Positions 11,998 to 24,080 of a stretch of 64,000 bases of DNA are shown here, one piece after another. Under the pieces are notes generated by a model, which ran no database searches, had not been told where the DNA came from, and saw nothing but the letters and a program-made list of their open reading frames with translations. The stretch is taken from contig CM034550.1 in assembly GCA_020055645.1 (NCBI GenBank), forward strand, positions 13,157,001-13,221,000. Reading direction: 5' to 3'. How positions within the stretch are numbered: position 1 is the stretch's first letter; each line of letters starts with the position of its first letter. Position numbers and translations under genes: made by a program. Origin of the DNA: Tomocerus qinae. Its lineage: Eukaryota; Arthropoda; Collembola; Entomobryomorpha; Tomoceridae.

Positions 11998-14900
11998 ATG
12001 GAAGGACGGGGTGGAGGTGGATCTGGTGGTGGACACCAAAGGAAGCCCCGACGGGGTAGGGGATCCTATGGAAGAGCTAAAGGACAAGGTAAAATATTGC
12101 GGATTCTAATAATTGCACTGCATAAGTAATATCAATTTAAGACACTAAATTCAGCTTTGAAAACGACTGACTATTATACTACTATTGTAAGTATGGGTTT
12201 TATGCAAATATACAGTTATAGCATTAAATTATTGATTTTGTTATCCAGCAGTAAAAATTTGAGAACCAATTGATAAATAAATGTACTTTCAGATCCATTA
12301 TTTTTCGCACATCGTAACATATGATAAATATTGATAAAGATGTAAGCATTGAATGCATAAAAATTATTTTGAAAATATTTCAGGAGCCAGTCCTTCGACG
12401 CAGTCGTCTTCTCCATCAACAACAGTAACTTCCCCTCAAGCAGATTCTCCAAATACTTCATTAGCTCCACAGAAAATAGAGCCGGTACGTGCGGCACAAG
12501 TTGAAAGTCCGCCACAGCAGTTACCAAGTTCAATTACAGAGACACCGGAGAGACAGACACTGCAAACTGAAGAGCAGGTTCCCCCAGAGCCTATAATACA
12601 AGGACCTTCCCACCAGTTTGAAAAATCTGTCCGAATTCACGATCCTCCAGAAGTGGCAAAGGATGAAAATGTTGAGGAACAACAAGTGAAAATTGTTTCA
12701 CCACCTGAAGAGCCTAAAACAATAGTTTCTATTGAAAAAGAAAAAGAAACGACGTCAAAAAAAGAAAAATCTCCACCTGCGGAGATAAAAGGGACACCCA
12801 AGATAGAAAAGACAAAGGATGAGTATCAACCAAGAGTGCTTATAGTTGAGCCTGATCCACCTCGTCAAAGAAAACATAGTGACCCTCCTAAAGAAATTGA
12901 GCTTCCGCCTGCACCTCCAAAACAAAAATCTGAAATGGAAAAAGAGAAAAGCAAAGAGTTGCCAATTCATAGAACTTCCTTATCTTATTCCTATGGATTG
13001 GGTGGACCTGTTGGAAAACCTGGATATATTGGAATTGGAGGAGATATTGATGACCCTTGGGATGATGGCAAAGGTCCTGGCAGACGTGCTAGTATCGCAG
13101 TTGTCAAATCTACTGTCATGGGATTTTCTCGACGACAATGGGCCACTCTCTTTGTTTTCGGAATGGCTGATTTGTTTTCTGCTATTCTTATTTCCATTCA
13201 AGCACCTTTCTATCCAGCTGAGGTTCTGATTATTCTGATAATTAAATTTAGAACGAAAAATAAATTGTTTTTAGAATTTTAAGCATTTTGTCGTCTACAG
13301 GCTGAGAGAAAAGGAGCCACTGCCACTGAATATGGACTTGTCTTCGGTGTATTTGAACTCATTGTTTTTATGATGTCACCAATATATGGAAAATATGTAA
13401 ATATTTATATTTCGATGATGATTTTTGGCTAACAAGATTTTCTAAGGTTTTGTTCGTTATTTTTCTAGATGAATAAAATTGGACCGAAACTAGTTTATAA
13501 CTTAGGAATTTTTACTACAGGAACTGCCTGCATTTTATTTGGGTACTTTAATTCAGAGAATCAGAGAATACCTTTGTTGTTTATTTCTTACCTGTTAATG
13601 TAGAGTTGAACTAAATATGATGTACAATTTAGATTATTAGATCGAATTGATGATCATACATTGTTCATTACATTTTCCTTTGTCATCCGAATATGTGAAG
13701 CTGTTGGGAATGCAGCTTTTGTTACTGCTTCGTTTACTATTGTTGCGTATGAGTTTCCAGAATCAGTCGCTACAACATTTGTAAGTGAATCTTACAATTT
13801 TAAGAATAAAAATTCTATTTATTCAAAATCAAAAGAGATTAGCACGGGAAATGCAATGCGTAATGCTTTTGTTTTAGGCTTCTCTTGAGACCTTTTTTGG
13901 ACTTGGACTCATTTTAGGGCCCACCGTAGGTAAGAAAATGTAAAATTTGTACTTTTTGCACTGTAAATGATTGTAATACGTTCTGAATGTTTACTTATTG
14001 TATTTTTATAGGCGGAGCTCTTTTTCAGGTAGTTTTAGCAGAATTCTCTAAAGTTTTAGTAATAAAATTAGGTATTTACTCAGAAAGTACAATTTCTTCC
14101 AGGTTGGTGGATTTCTTCTTCCTTTCGCTGTCTCTGGAGTTGCTGTTCTTTTGACAGCGGTATTCGCGTCAATACTAATGCCAAAAATTGAGCTACACAT
14201 CAATGAAGATGGTAAAAGCTGTGAAGGTTATGGAATCCTGAGTATTTTGAAAATACCAGCTGTAGCATTGGCCGCTGTCAGTATAATGATGGGAGCTAAC
14301 AGCATTGGATTCCTAAATGCCACTCTGGAACCCCATCTGCGACAGGTCTGTTCAGAATTGCTTGAGAATTAAAATTTTAATGCTAGTAATTGCAAATTCA
14401 TTTTCGATTGAACATTGCAAATTCATTTTCGATTGAACATTGCAAATTCATTTTCGATTGAACATTGCAAATTCATTTTCGATTGAACATTGCAAATTCA
14501 TTTTCGATTGAACATTGCAAATTCATTTTCGATTGAACATTGCAAATTCATTTTCGATTGAACATTGCAAATTCATTTTCGATTGAACATTGCAAATTCA
14601 TTTTCGATTGAACATTGCAAATTCATTTTCGATTGAACATTGCAAATTCATTTTCGATTGAACATTGCAAATTCATTTTCGATTGAACATTGCAAATTCA
14701 TTTTCGATTGAACATTGCAAATTCATTTTCGATTGAACATTGAAAATTTATTCGGCAACAAAGTAATAATCGCCAAATCTAACTCCTGTGATTTTGTCTG
14801 ATAGTTTTCCCTGACACCAGTTCAAACAGGATTGGTTTTCATTATCAATGGAGGAGTTTACGCTTTGACCGGTAAAACAATAAAACAATGCAATAATTTA

Positions 14901-16064
14901 GCATGCAATTTTTATCTATTTCAGTTGAAAAACGGTTTCATAAAAATGTGTATATTCAATTAGCTCCTGCATTCGGCTGGGTTTGCGACAGAAGTTCTCA
15001 ACCGAAATTCGTGATGCTAATTGGAGCAGCATTTGCATTTGTATCATTTCTACTTATTGGACCGGCACCTTTTATTCCATTGGAAACGTAAGAGACAATC
15101 ACTCAATATCTTTCCGTGACATTCAAATAAAATTATTGTAATATTTTTGGTCGTTATTATTTCAGGACTCTATGGATGACTTCCGTCGGCCTTTTGACGC
15201 ATGGCTTGGCTCTAGGAGCGATTTTGGTCTCTGGATTCATTTTAGCACTTCGTGATTGGTATGATAATTTATTGTTATCCTACTTTATAATAAACTGTAT
15301 CTTTAATTTTTCGTCTCTTAAAATCCATTAACTTATCTGGTAAAGCTGTGAGTAAATTATTAATGTAGAAAGATAGGTAGTATGAATTCCTAATATTCTG
15401 ATTGTTTTAAACAGTCTGCAAGCAGGATTCCCAGATAATATTTCGACATATGGAGTTGTTTCCGGTTTATGGACTAGCATGCTGAGTCTTGGAGCATTCA
15501 TTGGCCCTTCAATAGGCTAGTTGCATTATAATCTTACAAACATATCTATAATTGCATCAATATTCAAGATTCTCGAGGGTATTATTTTCAAGTCTTCCAT
15601 TTGGCCAGGAAAGCTTAAACAGTTGATTCATTCAAATTTCTCGAGGATGAAAATGAATGAATAATTTAATCTATTTGTGTATTTTTTTATGTGTAATTAT
15701 AAATTACCTTGTCATTCTATCTCTAAATTAATGTCTATTTTAATCTGTAGGAGGAGTGCTACTGGATAACGTAGGTTTCCGAATTGGAACTCTTTACATC
15801 CTGATAGGAGAGGCTGTTGTGGTACGTTATCTTATCACTAAGCACCTAATTGCCGACAAGAAACATTTTAATTACAGTTTGATTAAATTTAATTACTTCC
15901 AGATGGTATTAGTCATCTTCTTCATAATTTTCGCCGGCAAGCCAAAATCTAAAAAGGATGATTCAGAAGGTCAGCCTCTTCTTTCTTCAAGCCCTACTCC
16001 AGGAACCTCTAAAGAAGCCGTACTAAAATGGTCTTACGGAGCTACTGGAGAATCAGATGCGTAA
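11998..16064 (+). CDS. SLC18B1-like MFS transporter, paralog 1 (long N-terminus)
   Basis: Fourteen exons join in phase: 11998-12088, 12384-13222, 13301-13396, 13469-13542, 13633-13780, 13878-13929, 14012-14028, 14103-14345, 14805-14871, 14964-15087, 15166-15258, 15415-15515, 15751-15821 and 15903-16064, giving 725 residues. The first 280 or so are low-complexity: a Gly/Arg-rich start (MEGRGGGGSGGG), then Pro/Glu/Lys-rich sequence. The 12-helix MFS core starts at RQWATLFVFGMADL (about 281), with FYPAE then AERKGATATEYGLVFG, LDRIDDHT, ASLETFFGLGLILGP and FGWVCDRSSQPK, all typical of SLC18B1. The human relative carries polyamines into vesicles; substrate here is unknown. The tail has an acidic dileucine (EGQPLL, Leu698-Leu699) and ends SYGATGESDA. 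Intron 12 (15516-15750) has a GC donor; without its removal the frame stops at once. Intron 8 holds a minisatellite. Confidence 0.88.
14388..14740 (+). repeat. 25-bp minisatellite, about 14 copies, in an intron
   Basis: The unit TGCAAATTCATTTTCGATTG plus AACAT repeats head to tail with a period of exactly 25 bases from about 14391 to 14740, essentially without variation, ending in a degenerate copy (TGAAAATTTA). It lies wholly in the intron 14346-14804 of the first SLC18B1-like gene. There are no unique spacers. The near identity of copies suggests a recent expansion and likely length polymorphism. Confidence 0.98.
15516..15750 (+). other. Non-canonical GC-AG intron in SLC18B1-like paralog 1
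   Basis: The upstream exon ends ...CCTTCAATAG and the next bases are GCTAGT, so the donor is GC instead of GT. The acceptor is TAATCTGTAG before GAGGAGTGCT. Joining gives phase 1 and restores GPSIGG, as in paralogs 2 and 3, which have GT donors (GTGAGT, GTAGCA) at the same place. Retention of this intron would add Gly and then a TAG stop. Confidence 0.8.
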
Positions 16065-16294
16065 TCGATGAGTTAATTTTTGAATGAGGTGTGGGGAGTT
16101 TCGCAAAGATAAAAACGTTTCACAAATGTTATTTTAACCCTACATTTTAATACTATAAACAAATGCAATTTAAACTGGAATATTAAAGTCCATTGATGAC
16201 ATGACGTTTTTAAAATTATCTAAGATCATGTCTGACCGGCCTGATATGGTCGAAGGATAAATGTGTAAAAGTAATTTCTAGCAACAGTAAATAT

Positions 16295-16300
16295 AATAAA
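16295..16300 (+). promoter_or_regulatory. Putative poly(A) signal of SLC18B1-like paralog 1
   Basis: AATAAA 231 bases past the stop codon, followed by a TG/T-rich stretch (AGTTTGTATG). Confidence 0.55.
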
Positions 16301-18969
16301 GTTTGTATGCTTAATGCTGACGTATTGTGTCTCAATACTAAAACGATCAGGGTATACTTCACAATGTAGAAGATTCAGAACAATAATAATATTATTGATA
16401 CCTTTGAACTTTAGTCTTTGAGTCTAGCCTTATCATTCTCCGTTTCACATGAGTACATTCATTGTTTATTTACTTCTCTCCGAGATATCATTACCTATGA
16501 CTATGACATAATCTACTTATACTTATAGAACCTATTATACTTATGCAATGTAAATATTGTGCACGTTTACAAAAGTTTATCCTAATTTATTATCGTTATT
16601 CTTATCAATAGTTTGATTAAATAGATGCTTATTATAGGCATTTACATTAGGTACATACTTAAAGCTAGAAAAAATTAAATTTGCAAGCAAGGCATGTTCA
16701 TTCATAATTTTTATGATGATTTTACAACGTATGTAACCTTGCGGAGGCTGATCTGTCAATCAACCGACTCTAATGAGTGCATAATTAGTATGACATTTTA
16801 TAGTCTCCATTAATTATACTGTCGCCTCATTAGCTACGGCGTAAAATCATTTTCTCCTTATTTGCAATCACTTCTACGCAAATATCAGTCTGCCATTCCG
16901 GGCGCCACCGGGTGTCGTCTTCGTTTTTATGTCGTATCCTTTATGATAACCTTTCCACGTGGACGGAAATATTTTTAGATATTGAATATAATAAATTGCT
17001 ACAATAAGGCTGTGGCTTGTGGAAGATTTAAATCTGTTCAATAATGGATATGAAAATTATGAATCAAGAATATTTTCTCTAAGTGATATTCACCTGTCAA
17101 TCATTTCATAGTTTTTAAATTATCTTAAATCTACTTGTAGGTAAAAATGTATAACTCAAATATCCAGTAGAGGAGCAACTTTACAAAAATACGAACGAAA
17201 TTTTCGAAATTGTAGGAAAAAATCCGTAATAATAATAGAAACTTAAAATATTCCTCAATTTTCATTAGCAAATGATATTAAAATAACAAAAATAACAACA
17301 ATAATAATATTACATAGACATTTAAATAAATTTAATTGATGAAAATGTTTGTATCATGTCTATAGAGTGTCGAAGATAAGTTTCTGTATAGCTACACGAA
17401 CTATTTTGTTTGCCAGTCTAAATAATGAATAAATATAGAGTACAATTTAGGATATTGGTTTGCCTTGAGGAATAGTTACAAGTTAATACGTAGAAATTTA
17501 AATGCCAGTGGATGTAGCTAGAAACATTGTTTCGGGTCTAACGTGAGAAGTTTAAATGCTACAATGAATTTCTGTGTGAGCATTGACCATTAGATGATGA
17601 TTTTGTGTAGAGGTCATCATCTGGAAAATTCCAGTCTATTATGTCTTGTTTCATCTATAGATATAAATAGTTTTTGTTTGGTACTCCTGACATAATTCAA
17701 TGTTTATGATCTTGCTCCTGAATTGCTGGACTGAGAAGATAATCAACCACTTGCATTTACACTCCCAGCCAGAGCAAGTTAATTTGACATTTCTACGCAT
17801 TTTATTCTCCCGTGCAAATTCAAGTCGGTTGTAGATACAAATTCCAGTCTTGCAAAACTTTAAATATCTCCTTGATTAATACCTATTAATATTTATCCAG
17901 CCTCATCAAGAACTAAGATAATTCTCTACAGATGATAAAAAACATTTTCAAAGGTATGTCTAAAATAATCTCTACCTGTAAATTCAAGAAACGCATTTAC
18001 TAATTTGCACTTGCACAAAGCAACATTTTTTTACTAGCTTATTTAGTACCCGATATGTAAAAATGCATTTTTGGCCGTTTCTCCAACTTTAAAAAGGTGC
18101 GTGTGTTTTTAAGAATAATTGTATTCAAATTGTTGAGCAATAGCATCCATATGTATATAGGTAGTTTCTGTATAAATTCACGTGGTAACTTTTAGTAAAA
18201 GATTTCATGGAGTTAATAGGACTTTGGTTTTATAAGTGGAAACCTGTTATTTCCTATTCCAGATTGAATCCAGTTTGTATTGTAATATGTATAGCAAGTA
18301 GATAATGATTTGGCTGGATGTTGGAAAAGTATAGGGTATATCTTACTTAAAAATAAGAGCTGAGAGTTGTACTATTAAGAAGGGTCTGATTGTATAGCTA
18401 AGACTATTAAGAATAAGGATCGTTGTAGTGCTGGAGAGTGTCGGTGAGTCAGGTATGTGAACATGTGCTTGATTTACATGGTTTGCGTAAGTATATGTGT
18501 ATGCTATATTTTATCTGTTAGTTTGCATCAAGAAAAGGGAGATAGACAAAAAACTGGAGTCAAGGTAAGCTCATTTTTCTTTCATTTGGTTATGCCAGCC
18601 TGGAAGTCCAAGATTTGCATTTACATTGTTGGATTCAGTCTCTGTTCGCATGCTATCCTGTAGGGACATTGGAATCCTTACTTTATTACAAGACATAACA
18701 GGACGTCTTGCTACTAGAGAATCTATTTCATTACTGAAAACCAAGCATAGAGTAACGTTTCAACCCTTTAAGAGATATACTCGCTATACAACTGCCAACT
18801 CACTTTACAATCACACCGGTTCAGTTACAACAGTTTTACATTTGACAAATCTTAAGAAGCCTGAGGAGTTTTACTACTCATTATATACAAGTATGTACTG
18901 TCTATAAGCAGGAACATATACTACACGTTTTGTCAACTCTAATCAGCCACACATTAATACAAGATATTG

Positions 18970-19395
18970 GTAAATTTTATTTTCATCTAAATAACTTTTG
19001 TTTTTACTTGCTCAGGTCATTCATTATTCTTCATTTAATCATTCCACTTACTATCTCTTGCATTGGACTAGAGGAAACAAGAATAACAATATCATCTGCA
19101 TTAAATATTATAAATTATTATTTAAATGTGGTACTAATTAGTTTTCTTTCGGAACTGACATTGGGTAAATTTTGTTTTGATCTATATCACTTTTATTTTA
19201 TATCAATTTTCTTCCTCAGGTCATTCTTTACTGTCACTACTGAAAAATTCCACTTACAGACTATTGCATTGAAGTTGGAAAAAACAATCTGCAAAGAGTT
19301 GAGTATTTTATTATTTAAATGTGGTACTAATTATTTTTCGTTCGGAGCTGACATTTTTGGTTTAGGTAATAATTTGAATTTTCTATTGTCTTACT
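18970..19395 (+). repeat. Imperfect tandem duplication of about 195 bp
   Basis: A block starting GGTAAATTTT near 18969 recurs at about 19164, and a shorter start (GGTAATAATT) at about 19365. Inside, TTATTTAAATGTGGTACTAA occurs near 19118 and again near 19311, with TTGCATTG upstream of each and CTGACATT downstream. Each unit also holds CTCAGGTCATTC, so splice-like donor and acceptor strings recur in step. Copies have diverged by many substitutions, so the duplication is not recent. A single open frame runs across both units (18930-19406), but it has no recognisable domain. Confidence 0.7.
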
Positions 19396-19988
19396 GTTTT
19401 CTCTAGATTAGAAACATCTTAGAAAATAGCAGAATTGAAAAAATTCTGAATTAAGAAATTCATCTTACGAAATAAGTCATTTTGAATATCGACTACTTTA
19501 TTACATCCATATTGTATTGCTAGTTTCAATTGTACTTTAGTAAATTGTTGAAAATATCAATAAAACAGCCACGTTAGTCAATTTTGATAAATAACTATAA
19601 TTTAATCCGAGGTTCAAACTGTACTGTGACAGTTTGATATGAAACCATAACCTAGACAAGATAGCTTGGTGTGCAGAAATAATGATACTTATGGCAAGGT
19701 TTTACATAGAGTGTACTTGCTACCATTTGTTCCGCAATTGGTCTGTAGCAGGTTTGGTAGGTTTTGTTAATTCATAGCACGGCATTTTTGCAGAGAGTGA
19801 ATCTCCGTTGTAACTATCTGAAACTTTTGATCTCGTATAATGAAAAAAGTAAGCTACATAGGCTACATCTCCGCATTTGTTTGAATTTAGTATTTAACAG
19901 ATGTGCTAAACAGTAAAGAAAATTAGAGAATTGATTTTAAGAGAGAATTTTCAATTTTCATTTCTGATTTTCTAGATAAATTACCAAA

Positions 19989-22900
19989 ATGAACCCAGAC
20001 GAAAGAAAACCGCCACAGGGAAAAGGGAAAAAGGGTAAAAAGTCAAGATCTCGTCAAGGATCAGAAAGGAAATCCGAGTCTGAGGCTGGAAGTGTTGTAA
20101 AAGAAACAGAAAATGTATCAACGCCGACAATTCCTCCACCATCCCCTTCAGTCTCCACATCGACAATCGATGAGACAAATGATCATAGTGTTTTTAGCAT
20201 AGATACTCCTCCATCAGCACGTGAAGGGTCTACTGCAGAAGAATATTCCTCCACTCCAGAAGCGGAAAGTCAAAGACTGCGTTCCTCCATCTCTCTTGAC
20301 CGAGGTCGACGGAGAAATTCAAATCCAAGTTTAGACAGCACTTCTACAGATCCAGAATTAGCAGGACTAATTACTGCAGGCAATAATGATGATGTCAGTC
20401 CTCCCAATAGTCCAGCTACTTCCAGTGTTATGGGATTCACTAAGAAACAATGGACTACTCTCATGATTTTCAGTATAGCTGATTTTCTTGGAGGAATTGT
20501 CTACAGTCTTCAAGCTCCTTTTTATCCTGCAGAAGTAAAATCCTTCTTTTTTTAAATATTTTTGTGATAATAAACACAAATCAATTTTTAAAATTGGATT
20601 TTTCTAGGCAGAAAAGAAGGGAGCTACTGCCACGGAGTATGGACTTGTTTTCGGGTAAATTATCAAAACTTTTAATAATAATCATTTTCCGACCAGATTT
20701 TTCTCAATAGATGTAATATTCAACTATCGTTGCAATGTAGTATCTATTTTATTAGGATTAAATTATGAATTCTAAGAACTTTACTTTTTAAACCAGCGGA
20801 GTTTTGTTGCGTAAAATATACTAGAATGAAAATTGAATTATTAACTACCCAAAATTAAAGAATTTTATTATCGTTACAGAGTTTTTGAGCTTACTATGTT
20901 CTTCGCATCTCCAATTTACGGAAAATATGTAAGATTTTAAAAAATACTACAATTTGGGGTACGATAGCATTTTTATTTGCCCTAATATTGTTTTAACTTT
21001 GACGCAGATGGCAAGATTAGGGGCGAGAAATGTGTTCAATATGGGAATGTTTATTACTGGATCATGTTGCATTTTCTTTGGGTAAATAAACAAAGTTTTT
21101 GAAACTTGATCGATGACATTTAGAATGCACTAAATAAATTAATGTTAATTTATTATTATCAGTTTTCTTGATCGAGTAGATGATCCTACAACTTTCATTG
21201 CTTTATCATTCCTGACAAGAATAGTTGAAGCTATTGGAAATGCAGGATTTGCTACTGCCACATTTACGATCATTGCCTGCGAATTCCCAGAATCTGTTGC
21301 CACTACCTTTGTAAGTTTGCTAAAGATAGTATTTCTCAAAGATATTATGTATTAATGGTCTCAATATATTTTATAATTTATTTTCAGGCATCTTTAGAAA
21401 CATTTTTCGGCCTTGGGTAATAATTCTTCCACTATTCCATTTGTTATTACTTTTCAGATTTGAAAATGATTATGGCAAAATTGTTTTTTGAATCCTTAGG
21501 TTAATCGTTGGTCCTACCTTAGGTAAAACCAGTTATAAATTATAAAACAAAGATTTTTAAAATTTTATAGCAAGGATTATGTAATTGATGATATGCTTTT
21601 TTAAATTCTATTATAATTTGTTTTTCTTCATGCGTTTTCCTCACCAATCAGGCGGAGGACTTTTCCAGGTAATCTTTCGGCATTGTAGTAATTTGAATTT
21701 TAATTTCTAGGAATTTAAATTCTAATAGGTTGAATTATGAACGTTTCTAGTTAGGTGGCTACGTTCTGCCTTTTGTTGTCACCGGAGGGTTAATATTTGT
21801 CGTTGCAACTATAGTCGCGTGTATCATGCCCAGAACTATTTCCGACGGGGAAGAAAAACTAACATCTGGATTTGGCGTGTTTAGCATCTTGAAAATACCT
21901 GGGGTAGCCCTTGCAGCCTTCAGTATCATGGTAGCTGCTTCCAGCATTGGATTTTTGAGCTCCACCTTAGAACCTCATATAAGACAGGTTAAATATTATT
22001 TTTATTTATTCACCTTGGAAAATTTCAAGGATTGTGGCATAATCTGTGTAAATTTACTAGAAATATTTTGACAAATTCTTGCTGCTTTATTTTTACACAG
22101 TTTGAACTGACTCCAGTATTCACAGGCTTGATTTTTGTTTTGAATGGAGGAGTATATGCTTTGACAGCACCATTTTTTGGGTGGTTGTGCGATAAAACTT
22201 CCCAACCGAAATATATCACACTCTGTGGTTCTGCTTTTATAGTTGCAGCATTTGTGATCATTGGACCTGCTCCTTTTATCCCGTCAAAAACGTAAACCTA
22301 ATATTTCTTACATTTATTCCAGCATTTCTTACAGAAAAGTTTAGGTAATTTTTGATATTTTTTGTTTTTACTTCAGAAATTATTCTATTAATATTTTAAT
22401 TTATAAATTGCAGATTTTTATGGCTGACTGCAGTTGGATTGGTAATTCAAGGACTTGGTGTTGGAGCAACTTTTGTTTCCGGGTTTGTATCTGCTCTCCG
22501 AAATTCAGTGTAATTTTATAATTTTGAACTATAAACCGTACCAATAATGCATAATCGGGTCGGAAGCCTTTCGGACTGAACCCCTACTCTTTTACATAGG
22601 GTAATCTAGGAGATAGGTAGTCCAAATCGATTCTGACCAAGTATTATAATTATCAGTACCATATTAGCAAAACGTGACCTATTTATTTGTATTTACAAAT
22701 AATGCAATATGTAAATTACAGTGCAAACGGCTTCCCGGATAATGTTAGCACATATTCTGTTGTATCTGGACTTTGGTCATCTATTCTGGCGCTAGGTCTT
22801 TTTGTAGGTCCTTCTGTCGGTGAGTGAAATATCTGCATAATTATATTACCGTTGCAAAATGAAATAGGATGAACGAAATGAACTTTTTATCACAAATAGG

Positions 22901-23220
22901 TGGGATTCTCATGGACAATTTTGGTTTCCGATGGGGTAGCATGTTTGTTCTCGGAGGAGCAATTATTCTGGTAAATTGAAAATAAAAGTTTTTTTCTATT
23001 TATTAAATTAAATAATACCAATGTCTTTTGTTTGCAGATGATCATGGTAATCGTATTTATAGTGTATGAAAAACGGAAAAAATCAGCTGTGGTCACGACC
23101 ACTGAAACAGAACCTCTCCTGGGTTCTCAAACCAACATATCAATAGAAGCACCAACAAATTCTTCAGAAAACAGCCAAAGTAGACAAATGTACGGATCAA
23201 CAACCGAGTCTAATACTTAG
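19989..23220 (+). CDS. SLC18B1-like MFS transporter, paralog 2
   Basis: Fourteen exons join in phase: 19989-20534, 20608-20654, 20880-20928, 21008-21081, 21163-21310, 21388-21416, 21500-21522, 21652-21668, 21751-21987, 22101-22291, 22414-22509, 22722-22819, 22900-22970 and 23038-23220, giving 602 residues. A hydrophilic head of about 150 residues (Lys-rich MNPDERKPPQGKGKKGKK, then Ser/Thr/Pro-rich) precedes a 12-helix MFS core beginning KKQWTTLMIFSIADFLGG. Core motifs match paralog 1: AEKKGATATEYGLVFG, LDRVDDPT, SLETFFGLG, FGWLCDKTSQPK, GPAPFIP. It is inferred to be a proton-driven vesicular transporter of the polyamine/amine type; substrate is unknown. The tail carries an acidic dileucine (ETEPLL, Leu569-Leu570) and ends MYGSTTESNT. 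Two introns, after GLVFG and after FFGLG, split exons that are whole in paralog 1. Confidence 0.92.
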
Positions 23221-23824
23221 CAGTAAAAAATCAAATGCATGAATTAGGATGAATATTAATTTTTTTGCAAAATATCATAGTTTGTAAATAGAAATCATCG
23301 TTTAATTTTGAGATCTGCAATTTTATGTCATGCAGTTAACGGAAATCTGCTCGTTAATGTCTTGTGCATATAAAATTAGTCACTGGTTTAGACTAAATAA
23401 TATTTATACCTCAGAATAAGTAAGCTATATAATTTTGTTTCCAAGATCTTTATGCTTTCTTGCAGAAATCAAGCTCATAAGAATATACGTATTGTTGGAT
23501 TGTTACTAAATATGTGTAAATCATGTATTTTTGTGATACTTTTACGAATTAGTAGTTATAATCAGTAACAGAACTGTTTTAATAGCAAAAAAATATGAAA
23601 AATATATAAAATTATAGTGCTTCAAAATATATGTACCTTACATTAGTATACTCTTAGTTATCCTCTAGTTAAATTGAATACAAATCGTTGTAGAAAACAT
23701 CTGAAATAGGAATGGGGTGTATATAGGTTATTGCATTTAGTTCATATAACTCCATTATTGTAAGCAAAGATGTACAAAAAAGTCTTAAAAATCAAAAAAT
23801 GTAAATATAAGCCGCATTTTAGAA

Positions 23825-23830
23825 AATAAA
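23825..23830 (+). promoter_or_regulatory. Putative poly(A) signal of SLC18B1-like paralog 2
   Basis: AATAAA about 605 bases past the stop codon. It lies about 50 bases before the foldback element at 23881, so that element is probably just outside the transcript. Confidence 0.4.
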
Positions 23831-23880
23831 ACCCTTTATACGTAAAATAGTTCAAATCAAGGTTTCTATAGAGACCCCCT

Positions 23881-24080
23881 TAAGAGGTTAGACGAAGCGG
23901 GAGTTGGCAAGTTAAAAATTCACTTTTTTCACCTCTGGAGGACAAATCCTATAATTTGTCCTCCACTGCTTGGATAGGATAATAGGACCTGACTTATTAC
24001 CATGGTGTTCCAGGCAGGGGAATTTAGATATGAAAAAAGTGAATTTTTAACTTGCCAACTACCGCTTCGACTAACCTGTT
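23881..24080. mobile_element. Foldback (MITE-like) element, 200 bp
   Basis: The left arm (23881-23931) and right arm (24031-24080) are inverted copies of about 50 bases with only a few mismatches; both contain GTTGGCAAGTTAAAAATTCA in one orientation. A smaller internal inverted repeat (GAGGACAAAT / ATTTGTCCTC) lies at 23938-23964. The element has no coding capacity. Terminal inverted repeats, small size and lack of genes fit a non-autonomous DNA transposon or foldback element. I could not see a clear target-site duplication. Confidence 0.8.

Larger units (their letters stand above)
16065..19988. other. Intergenic region between SLC18B1-like paralogs 1 and 2
   Basis: About 3.9 kb. It begins with the 3' untranslated region of paralog 1 (AATAAA at 16295-16300). 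No convincing gene is seen. Long frames at 18457-19406 coincide with an imperfect tandem duplication annotated separately and show no family signature. The promoter of paralog 2 should lie at the right end. Confidence 0.55.

Noticed and set aside
14388-14740. Regular repeat array that might suggest a CRISPR
   Set aside because: Copies are directly adjacent with no unique spacers, and the array sits in a eukaryotic intron.
18457-18907. Overlapping frames of 68 and 93 codons
   Set aside because: No recognisable motif; adjacent to a tandem duplication; no splice-linked exon giving a longer product.
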